Shown: piece by piece, positions 1-13,400 of the stretch
Position numbering within the stretch: position 1 is the stretch's first letter
Layout: each line of letters starts with the position of its first letter
Assembly: GCF_000004075.3 (NCBI RefSeq)
Contig: NC_026661.2
Location: forward strand, 18,442,307-18,506,306
Length of the DNA: 64,000 nucleotides
Origin: Cucumis sativus
Lineage: Eukaryota; Streptophyta; Magnoliopsida; Cucurbitales; Cucurbitaceae
Reading direction: 5' to 3'
Translations under genes and position numbers: made by a program
The notes under the pieces: generated by a model
Told to the model about the DNA's origin: nothing
The model's input: the letters and a program-made list of their open reading frames with translations, nothing else
Databases searched by the model: none

Positions 1-104
1 ATGCCATTGAATTTTCTTTTAATTTAACATAAAGGAAAATTTGAATTATGGCCACTCAGATTACTCCGATTCTAGTATTTCATCTATATAAATATTACTC
101 TTGA

Positions 105-3363
<3,259 letters not shown>

Positions 3364-5390
3364 AGGTGATTGTATGATTGTATCCTTGTATAGAGTTTCT
3401 TGCCCTTTTCTTTTTTCATTTCTTTGATTTCCAAATTCGTCCCCACCACTTGAAAAGAGTAGAAGATCGGGGATATCAATGTGTGGAAATCCATCCTCTG
3501 ACCCCTGGCCCTCCTCCCCGTCCCCACACCACCCCACCCTCCATTCCTTTTGTTGTATCATATATAGTTTTTTCTTACCCTCATTTATTTAATTCTCTAT
3601 GCTTTTGTAGGAATTTTATAATTTCCTTAGGTAATTTGACCGAAACCTTTTTCCATCTTTTTCTGTAGCTCTTCTGGTTAACCTGGTAAAATTCAGTATG
3701 TATACATATATATAATTATGTATGTTGTACTAATTAATGAAATCAATAAGTCCCATTTTTGTAACATGGTTTCTTTCTTGATTGTATCATACTGTGCACA
3801 ATTTGTTGCAGTTCTTTAGAGAATTTCTTCACTACATTCATGGTAGATAAATCAGTACTCTGCTCCACTTTTTATTTTTATTATTTTCTTGATCTCGAGC
3901 ACAGTTGTACAACCAAAGTTCACTAGTAAATTTTTCCCTTTTTCTGTTTGGTATCTGAGTGTCCCAGATCTCACACGCACTTCGGCTAATCTCATGAGAC
4001 AACCTGGTTGACTTTATAACATTTGTGTCACCAAGAGTTTGTATTTTACCTTTTATTACTATTTGTCGATGTTTATATCATTTTAGATTATATGTTTTAG
4101 CAGAGTACCTTGATGTTCTATTTTGCTTTTACTATTTGCTGGATTGTTTTTATTTGTAATGATGCACATTCTACCATGTATTGAGAATTTGACTGAAAAC
4201 TAACCTCAATCCAAGAGGTATGTACATATATTTACATGTTTTCTTTTTTTTGGTTAAAATGTTTAGTTGCTCGAAACACCATTTTAGTTTCTCAGTACTT
4301 TTGGAAATTTACTGCATTTTCTTTCCAATTTCATAAATCTTAATATTGGTTTGTATCTTGTTGAAACTAATTTTGTTGGCTTGGTTAAATGTCCTTGTTT
4401 CTTCCGGGAATTAATTTTCCCCCTTTAATAATAAACATCCTTGCTTAAATTTGCTTGATTTTGTTAAACACGTAAGCTAATGGTACGTTTTCAAAAATAG
4501 CAAAAATTAGATTTAAATATAACCACAATTCATTAAATTCTCCCCAACTTGTTTGTTTGTCTTTTTTTCTCTATATTTTAAAAATAATTTCAATTGTTTT
4601 TTTTTTAATGTTTAGCCAAAAAAACAAAATTCAATTGAACTTTAATATCAATTATATACCCTCTAAGTGGATAATGATTTGGTAATCTTGTTACCTTGAA
4701 TAAAGTGGATGATTCATTATAGCATTTATATTTGAAACGAGAAAGTGCTAAATTCTAAATCCCTCTCCATTTCATTCCCTTCTATTTCAATTGCCATATA
4801 GGTTAATGTACTCTAATTAGAAATTATATGAAATAAATTAGTGAAGGGACACATTCATTCACTATAATAAATACATGATCATATGCATTATTGTTGGTCG
4901 TCAATAGGGTGCAATTATAGTTGTCATTGAGATGGATGGGACATTTAAAATTCGGCAATAGCAATAAGCAATCTCATTTGTATTTGTCTTCACATGGAGA
5001 TTAACACACATCAATTTCCTACCTTTGAGTGTTTCACCTGCTTACTGAAGTAAATTGTCATCTTCATTTTGAATTTTAGGTTAAACTATAAATTTGGTCT
5101 ATCAACTTGGAAGTTTGTGTCTGTGTAGTATCTAAACTTCAAATTTACAAATTTGTACTATGAACTACTAAATGTTTTAAATTCATCATTCTACTAAACA
5201 CAAAATTGAAGTTTAAGGTTCCATTCAACGTAAAATTCAAATTTATATTTAGTAAGTCAATCCATTTCAAAAATTGTCAAAGATATAAATTTCTTGATTT
5301 GTTATGAAACTTTAATAAGGTTTGAATGAGTTGAGAAGAAATTGAAATAGAACTTGTAAATATAATGAAAATTACCCATTTAGGCATGAA
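3364..5390. other. Intergenic region between the AAA ATPase and TPK genes
   Basis: The first part is the 3' untranslated region of the AAA ATPase gene. A pyrimidine-rich part near 3390-3660 and AT-rich DNA follow. No open frame here resembles a known protein. A dispersed repeat starts near 5079 and is listed separately. Confidence 0.6.
5079..5290. repeat. Dispersed plant repeat of the 'TTTGGTCTATCAACTTGG' type
   Basis: The stretch has alternating phrases such as CTATCAACTTGGAAGTTTG, CTAAACTTCAAATTTAC and ACAAAATTGAAGTTTAAGG in both orientations. This wording occurs in many dispersed copies in plant, especially cucurbit, intergenic DNA. A related stretch lies in the SPX-RING gene near 48255-48660. 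Family and borders are not defined. Confidence 0.45.
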
Positions 5391-5393
5391 GAC

Positions 5394-5440
5394 GCACGTG
5401 CCAATCACACAAAGCGGGAAATGTAAGGACAGTTATAAAA
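5394..5440 (+). promoter_or_regulatory. Core promoter of TPK: G-box/CCAAT and TATA box
   Basis: The sequence GCACGTGCCAAT near 5396-5407 combines a G-box core (CACGTG) with a CCAAT box. TATAAAA at 5434-5440 lies about 170 bases before the first in-frame ATG, so transcription would start near 5465-5475. Spacing and composition fit a plant core promoter; this is motif reading only. Confidence 0.55.
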
Positions 5441-5609
5441 GCCCATCTGTCTTCATGATTTCTACTGTTTCTTCTTCGCTTAAGCACAATTTGCTTTGAT
5501 TTTGAATATTCAATCACTTTCTCGAATTTCTTCATCTTTGACTACAAAAAACAACTTATCAAATCCATTTTTCCTTCACAAATTCTCTCCAATCTCTTGC
5601 ATTCCCGTC

Positions 5610-8600
5610 ATGGAAGTCTTGTTCCACTCTTCAGATTTCCTTCTCCCTTCTCCTTCTTCGTCTTCTTCTTCTTCTCTGCCCGACCGCCGCCGTTCTTCAA
5701 CCTACGCCCTCGTTCTGCTCAATCAACGCCTCCCCAAATTCACTCCCTTGCTCTGGAAGCACGGTTAATCTACGAATCCCTTTTTTGGTTCTGGGTTTTT
5801 ATTTTTGAGGGGTTTTGATGAATTTCTTTTGTGTTGATATGGTTTTATCTGTATTGTTGTTGTTGTAGAGCAGCACAACTTCGTTTGTGTGCCGATGGAG
5901 GCGCCAATCGTGTATTTGATGAATTTCCTTTGATGTTTCCTCATCTAGATGCTTTGGATGTTCGTAATAGGTTTGGTTTGCTACTGTCTTTTTCTTCTGT
6001 TTTGTTATAGTATGCATTTCTTCCTTTATTGGTTTGTTTTTTTTAATGTGATTTAGTTTCTCTCTTTAGTAATGGAGTTATATGCCTAGGGGTTTTTGTC
6101 ATCTGTTTGTTCTGGAAATTTAGATGGTTAATGCTAGACACCTTTTTAGAGAGACGGATTATTGATGTTAGGGACCATACCCTGGCTATTAATGTACAGT
6201 CGTAATTACTTCCGACTGCTATGTTATGACTAATTTTTTTTTGGAATCAACTAGGATTAAGAAACTATTTCATTCATTGAATGAAATGAATGTATTTAGA
6301 ATTTTGTGTTTGGATGGTAATGAAAAAAGAAACGAAAGATAAGAAGTTACTAATATAGACTTTTAATTATGATTTCTTAACTGAAATTAGTATGACAAGG
6401 TTAAATAAGCAATTTACCTCAAAACCCTATGACATCATGCAAACCCCGACTATTTTAGTGAAGAATATTTTTTCACATAAAAACGAGATGTGAAACCATT
6501 CTCTTTGTTGCAGTAACAAACAACGAAAATTGTTTGAAATCCCTCAAAATTGTGAGATTCCCATGAAATTTACCTTGGGGTTTATTATTCATTTTTTGGT
6601 TATATTTTCTTCTATTTCAAACGTTAACTGTTACTTTTTATGTTACATACTTTATAGCTTTTCTTTTTCTTATTTTTGTCAGTTCTTTCCTTACCGTTTT
6701 TGGAATTTTTTTGGTTATACTTCCCATTGGCTAGCTGGCTGGATGAAGAAGATATTTAAAGCTATTTTGTTGGCTTTTGATGTCTACATATCATTCTATG
6801 GCATTTCCTGATGGTTGATATTATTGTTTTAAAATGAATAAACTATTCTAGAATTATATCTTGTACTTTGATGACCTTGACTGTGCTTTGATTCTATCTA
6901 TTTGTTTCTTTTTTTCTTTTTTAATTGCTAGCTACAAGCCAGATGTTATTAGAGGAGACATGGATTCAATTCGGACAGAAGTACTAGAATTTTATGCTAT
7001 GCAAGTATGTTATTTTGTCCCTCTCTCCCTAGAAAGAGTTCAGAATTTTATAAGAACCGTTTGGTTTTCTACTTTTTGTCTTTGACAACTGTGTGCGTTT
7101 CTTCACCCAATTTCTTTGTTATAGTTTTCATCATTCTTTTGGAAACATTTGATTCTTAACCAAATTATAAAAAATAATAAAATAATAATAAAAAAGTTTA
7201 AAGAACTACTTATTTATTTAAATTTTGTGAAGTAGTTTTTATAAGCTTAATTTTTTAATTGAAAAAACCACAACCAAATATCAAGCGCTTTCGAACAGGT
7301 CTTTAACATTTCTTATCTGTTTTGAGACCATGGTTAGTTCTCAATTCTCATTGTGCGAACAGGACTAGCCCACTGATTCTTTCTACATCTTGTGTATAAT
7401 TTTCCATTTTTATGTGTTGATGACTTTCACTGTCTGTTATCATGTGTACATTACTGGCTCAAGATATCCATATTCACATGGTGTAGGGAACCAAAATATT
7501 TGATGAATCTGAAGATCAGGATACCACAGATCTTCACAAATGTGTTGCATATATTCTTCAATCTATTCCAAATCAGGAGTCTAATGTAAGTCGGATCATG
7601 ATCTAAATCTTAAGTAGCTTGTTGATTAAATTAGGACTTCATTTCATTCTTTGCATTCAATGATTCAATTACTGCACTTTTTCTCTGCTCTGGCTTTTCA
7701 GATTGGCATTATAATGTTGAGCTACTCATTTTCAGCTGTGTATCCTTGTTGCTGGAGCTCTGGGTGGACGGTTTGATCATGAGATAGGAAACATTAATGT
7801 TCTATGCCGTTTCTCAACCACTCGCATAATCCTTCTGTCTGATGATTGTCTTATTCATCTTCTGCCAAGGACTCATCACCATGAAATCCTTGTTCATTCA
7901 TCTGTAGAGGGGCCACATTGCGGTCTCATTCCGATTGGGATGCCTTCTGGAAGCACAACAACCACTGGTCTTGAATGGGATTTGAGTAAGTACTGTCAAT
8001 ATCCTACTTTCAAGTTGTTACCATCACCATGAATGGCTAGCTGTGTCGTGTTTTTAAGCAACTTGGAGCTGCAAATTAGCTAACATACTATGAACCAGCA
8101 GTTTTATTCCTTGCTATGAAATCATTCTTTGCTTCGTTTCTCAAAAGCAGCTTCATTGGGAAGACGCATGAGTTAACCCAATTTCCTTAGATTTTCCAGA
8201 AACTCCAAAACCAACAATTTCAATTAAATCTAAGTTTTTTTATCTTGTGATACTTTGTAGAGAACATAACTCGGTATTTTCTTACTTTTTGTTTTTGTAC
8301 AACAAAGTGGGGGTATAGAGATTCAAACCTCCAACCCACCCTGAGAAGATGGGTGTTGGGAAAATAATTCAAATATAATCTCGTTGATGAAATTTTCCCT
8401 TAAAGATAACAATTACGTTGTGCTCTCCCTATGTGATACTACTTTAGCATGATATTTTATTGAACTGTAGTCTGTAGCTTACAAGATAAGGAAATATTTG
8501 GAATCTTAGTTAGGGATGCCCTTAAATTCACCCCGACTAACTGAAAATTTGGGACACTGTTTTCTTTTTCAATTGGAACTCTCTGCTGTTTCTGAACTGT

Positions 8601-8811
8601 TTATTCTCAAGTGGGAAGGTTTTTTGTAATGGAATACTGAATTCTAATGCATTTTGTTAACTTTATGGTATTATTAATGTGTATTCCAGGTGACACAGAG
8701 ATGAAGTTTGGGGGTCTAATTAGCACATCAAATATAGTTAAAGAAGAGAAGGTAACAGTGCAATCTGACTCCGATCTTCTCTGGACGATCTCATTAAAAA
8801 GCCATAATTAG
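5610..8811 (+). CDS. TPK1: Thiamine pyrophosphokinase
   Basis: Six exons: 5610-5763, 5871-5970, 6932-7004, 7487-7585, 7736-7985 and 8690-8811, giving 265 residues. The enzyme transfers pyrophosphate from ATP to thiamine, making the cofactor thiamine diphosphate. Visible signatures are CADGGANR and GDMDSIR, the acidic DQDTTDLHK, GALGGRFDHE in the catalytic domain, and the C-terminal thiamine-binding region SGSTTTTGLEWDL with KFGGLISTSN. The length matches plant TPKs. The N-terminal 45 residues are serine-rich and poorly conserved in character. The first in-frame ATG is 5610, but the frame stays open upstream to a TAA at 5481 without another ATG (see findings). The exon 2 acceptor is the second AG of GTAGAG (5869-5870), required to keep frame. 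Assignment as TPK is firm; the paralogue number is not resolved. Confidence 0.92.
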
Positions 8812-10263
8812 CAAAAGCTTCAATTAATTTTCAGCATTAGGTAATGGAATCGTCTTTCTCCATTTGAAATAAGTTCCCCCCCCCCTTCACATCTCTAGTA
8901 GATTTTATAGTATTTGAGTTTCAACTAGATTCATTTTGCATGTACTTAAATTTCATTTTTATGTTAGTAGGAAGCTTATTTGCAAATGGGTAAAGTTTCT
9001 TTTTCTCTCCTTATGATTTTGGAGGTCAGTGCCATTATATATGTATGTCAATTGTATTTTGTAACACTTAATAATACTCCCTTTATTGGTTGAGAGCTAA
9101 AGTATACTTTATCAGCAACGACGTTTGATTTGTATACTCTGTTAAATTTTTTATTTAACGAAAATTGTGACTACGGTGACTGAGAAATGAAGACAAGAAG
9201 TACCTGTGAAGAAGTTATTATTGATGTCAATAATATTGGTTGTTTGAAAACTCATATATGTGTGTGTGTGTTGTTGGCATATCTACAAGTTAATTTCGTA
9301 GTTGAGGAGGCATCCAACTTCTCTTAAAACTTTTGATTCTTTTGATAATCGGGTTGGTGTATCAACTAAGGATACTTTGAACATTTTTTTTAAAAAATTG
9401 TTCCATTTGAAGAAACAAAGTGAGACTTTAGCCTCAACTTCGTCAACAATGGTGTATCAATTGGTTAAGACAATAACAATCCATTGATCTCGCAGACTAT
9501 ATATAATTAAATGGTACTTAACATATATTTCTTTTCTTTTATTGAGATCAAATGTTCGTGTACTTATAAAAAAAAAAACCATATACTTGAAACATTATAT
9601 TGCCTTTAAGTTATTAAAAATAGCTATAGAAAGGTTTATAATGAGATTAGTTTTACAGCTTTATGTCCATAGTAAAAACATAAACGGGTGTTTAAATTTG
9701 TATCAAATAGTTTTTTGACATTACATAGTTTTTAATTTATTTTAATTGTGTTCTATGAAAAGTGTTCAATATATCTTTTTGAATTTTCAATCTTAAAACT
9801 CTAATTTCTTTATTAAAAAACTTTAACGCCTCATTGACTTATTTGATACAACATAATATATTTGGACCTATGCACAAATATACTTTGAACATTTGGTAAA
9901 TCACAATGAGATAAGTTATTGTAATGTAATCTAAAATTCATGTTTGGATTAAACGTTTTTTTTTTTTTCATGTTTTGTAGTACACATTTCATTTTCATAG
10001 TTTTCAACTAACCCTCGTTTCAATTCTTTTACCTCCTCTATGATCACATTTTTGTTTTGTCTTTGATTACTCGCATTTTCAACCTTCGTCTAATTATTAG
10101 TAATCTTACTTACATTCTATCTTTTTTAATCATCTAAATATAAAGTTGAATGGTTGTTAATTATAAAATATAAAATATAATAATTAAGAAATAATTTGAA
10201 ACATAAACATTAGATTAAACACTTATATTTATCTAATATAATTACTATTAAAAATATAGACTA
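8812..10263. other. Intergenic region between TPK and PMS1
   Basis: The 3' untranslated region of TPK is followed by AT-rich DNA. It contains a run of 10 C at 8876-8885 and several A/T homopolymers. Short open frames such as 9302-9487 have no recognisable homology. I see no gene here. Confidence 0.55.
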
Positions 10264-10316
10264 AAGAAAGAAAGAAAGAAAGAGAGAGAGAAAGAAAGAA
10301 AGAAAGAAAGAGAAAA
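10264..10316 (+). repeat. GA-rich microsatellite (GAAA)n/(GA)n in the PMS1 promoter
   Basis: Two blocks of GAAA repeats flank a short GAGAGAGA block, about 150-200 bases before the PMS1 start codon. GA tracts are common in plant core promoters and 5' untranslated regions and are prone to length change. Confidence 0.85.
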
Positions 10317-10384
10317 GGGGCGAAGTGTGAGTGAGGAGGAGTTGAGAGACCAAAGCTGAAGCTTCGTTCCCTCGCAGTTCTTCC

Positions 10385-10396
10385 TTTGGCGCCAAA
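10385..10396. promoter_or_regulatory. Perfect palindromic E2F site upstream of PMS1
   Basis: TTTGGCGCCAAA is a full palindrome matching the E2F/DP consensus (TTTSSCGC) on both strands. It lies 70 bases before the PMS1 ATG, in the proximal promoter or 5' leader. E2F controls S-phase genes in plants, which fits a replication-linked repair gene. Binding is inferred. Confidence 0.65.
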
Positions 10397-10465
10397 AATC
10401 CATCATCTTCATCCTTGAGTTAGGGTTTTCACACTATTGATGCAACCATTATTTCTGGCATTACA

Positions 10466-13400
10466 ATGGAGGTCGGGCTTGCTGTCGATTCCCCTGCCAT
10501 TAAGCCCATTAACAAAGGTATCGTCCACCGAATTTGCGCTGGCCAAGTCATTCTCGACCTTTCTTCCGCCGTCAAGGAGTTAGTCGAGAACAGCTTGGAC
10601 GCTGGAGCCACTAGCATCGAGATTTCCTTGAAAGATTATGGAGAAGAATGGTTCCAGGTCATCGATAATGGGTCCGGCATTTCTCCCACCAATTTCAGGG
10701 TATTTCTCTGAGTTCTCATTAACTAAAGCTTTTTTTCTTTTTATTTTTTCTTTGTTCGTAGTTTCACCGGTTCCCTCTTTGTGGAAATGAAAAATGACAA
10801 ATTTGTGGCTTAACTCCTGTTGACCCTCGATCATTGATACGTTAGAAGGAATTCATTTTTAACCCAGTTGATTTTTTTACATGAATATGGAATTTCTTAT
10901 TGGTTGATACTATTTTGCATTCTTATGTTTGATGTGTTTATTTTTAAATGTCGCAGGTTCTTGCTCTTAAGCATCATACGTCGAAATTGTCTGATTTTCC
11001 TGATCTTCAATCTTTAACTACCTATGGTTTCAGAGGAGAGGCATTGAGTTCTCTTTGTTCTCTTGGGACTTTGACCGTTGAAACTAAGACAAAGAATGAG
11101 TCTGTTGCAACCCACTTAACTTTTGATCATTCAGGACTACTAGTTGCTGAGAAGAAAACTGCACGCCAAGTTGGAACCACTGTCATGGTTAAGAAGTTAT
11201 TCTCCAATTTACCTGTGCGCAGCAAAGAGTTCAGTCGTAATATTCGAAAGGAATATGGCAAGCTCATTTCATTGTTGAATGTAAGTTTTCTCTGTTGGAT
11301 GTACATTCTATCATTAGTGGGTTAAGTAGGATGTTAAGTAGGCTGTTAGGAGATGCCAAACATGGGCTGTAATTATTTGCTCAAATATGGAGACACATTT
11401 TTCCCCATCTTCTAATTTTAATTTTTTGGTACTTCGAGAAATTTAACTTTACGATAACAGGTGAGAATAAATTTTACATTTGGGAACTCTATGATAATAT
11501 TTGTAAGGAAGGATTTCAAGTCTCATGTCTGAAAGAAAAATGGCGTGATCATAGATGACCAGGGTAGGGCCACTGTTGTTTAGTTACTATCTTATTTAAC
11601 GTTAAAAAATTAATTTTACTTTGAGAACTCCTACAACGAAATTGATAAGGAAGGATTTCATTTGTCATTTCAGAATTAAAAATGGTGTGATCATCATGAA
11701 GAGGGTAGGGCCTCTATTGTTTACTATCTTATGTAAATGTATTTTATATATATGAAAAGTTCTCTCTCTTTTTTTAAAAAAATTTCTGGTTACTTAAGTC
11801 TTCAATTGTTCTGTTCCACATTCCAGGCCTATGCTGTCATAGCAAGAGGAGTTAGATTTTTATGCACTAATTCTGCTGGAAAAAATGCGAAGTCTGTGGT
11901 ATTCAAAACTCAAGGAAGTGGTTCCATTAAGGACAACATCATAACAGTATTTGGTATGAATACCTTCAACTGCTTGGAGTCTGTATGTATATTATTATCA
12001 GATGATTGCAAAGTTGATGGATTTGTATCGAAAAGTGGGCAGGGAAGTGGGAGGAATTTGGGAGATCGACAATTCTTTTTTGTCAATAATCGACCTGTGG
12101 ATATGCCTAAAGTGAGCAAACTTGTAAATGAGTTATATAAAAGTGCAAACTCCCGGCAATATCCAATTGCAATATTGAATTTCACTCTTCCAAGTAAAGC
12201 TTGTGATGTCAATGTAACTCCTGATAAGAGAAAAATATTTTTCTCTGATGAAACTCACATTTTGCAAACATTGAGAGAGGAATTACTGAAGATCTATTCA
12301 CCAACTAATGCCTGTTATTCTGTGAACAAAGTTGAAGAACCTACTGTACAAGTTGATAGCCTTGAGCTGTGTTCTGATAATGGGAAATTGAGTATGTTAT
12401 TGGAACATTTCTCATCTGATGGGGGTGATCTCAGAGATGCTTCTTCTCATCAGCCAAAGACTGATGATGATGATTCTTTCAATAAAATTAAAAATGTGGA
12501 ACAATCCCCACATTCTACTGAGATGTTAAATAGTGATGATGAGGAAAATGCAACCAGAAAGGACTTTGCTCTTAGAACGCATGGCACGAAGAAGGCTGAT
12601 GTTCCTTTAAACGATCATGATCAGCATAAGAGAACATATCTCAGTAACAAGAAAGGTGTACACGTTACTCCTTTCTCTCCATTGTTGTCAGTTACTGGAA
12701 CAGATACAAGCCGTGTTCAATCTTCACTTGACAAGTTTGTAACTATAAACAAGAGAAAAAGTGAAACTTTGTCTGCACCACTGTCTGAAGTGCCCGTCTT
12801 AAGAAACCAATTTCTTAATAATCAATGGAAGAAAACCTGTCCCGATATCGCATCCAAGGATATAGAATGCACTAATGGAAACTTCCAGGTGTTTGATGAT
12901 TTTGTAGTTGGGAATGATGAAGACGGCTCAATTCAATTTAAAACAGATAGAGTCGTCAGTAAAGTTTATCTTCCACCATCCTCTGCAGACCATAGTGATG
13001 ATGGAGAAGCAACAGAGGTATACAATTTCTTACATTGAGGGGGGGGGGGGGGTATGTTATTGGAGAAGCAACAGAGGTATACAATTTTCTGGCTCTTCAT
13101 GTGGCCATTTCTCTTGTAGGAATGTACAGGGGAAGCCGTAGCCAAGGTGCATTCTTCTGTGATAGAATCTACTGCTTCACCCACCAAGGATCTTGCGATG
13201 ATGTCTGAGGATCTCCCACTGCCTGGCTGCTCAATACAACCTTCTGGTTTTCTGAAAGAAAGCTCCAGTCCTCAGTTGAAGTTATGTTCAACGTTTCATT
13301 TTGACTTTCATGAGCTGAAGAAAAGAAGGTTTCAGAGGCAGTTGAGATTCAAATTGAATGGCTATACATGTGAACGAAAAAAGTTGAAATGGTCTCTGAA

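Noticed and set aside
5454-5480. ATG at 5456 (ATGATTTCTACTG) upstream of TPK as an alternative start.
   Set aside because: It does not connect in frame with the TPK coding frame before the TAA at 5481; at most a short upstream ORF.
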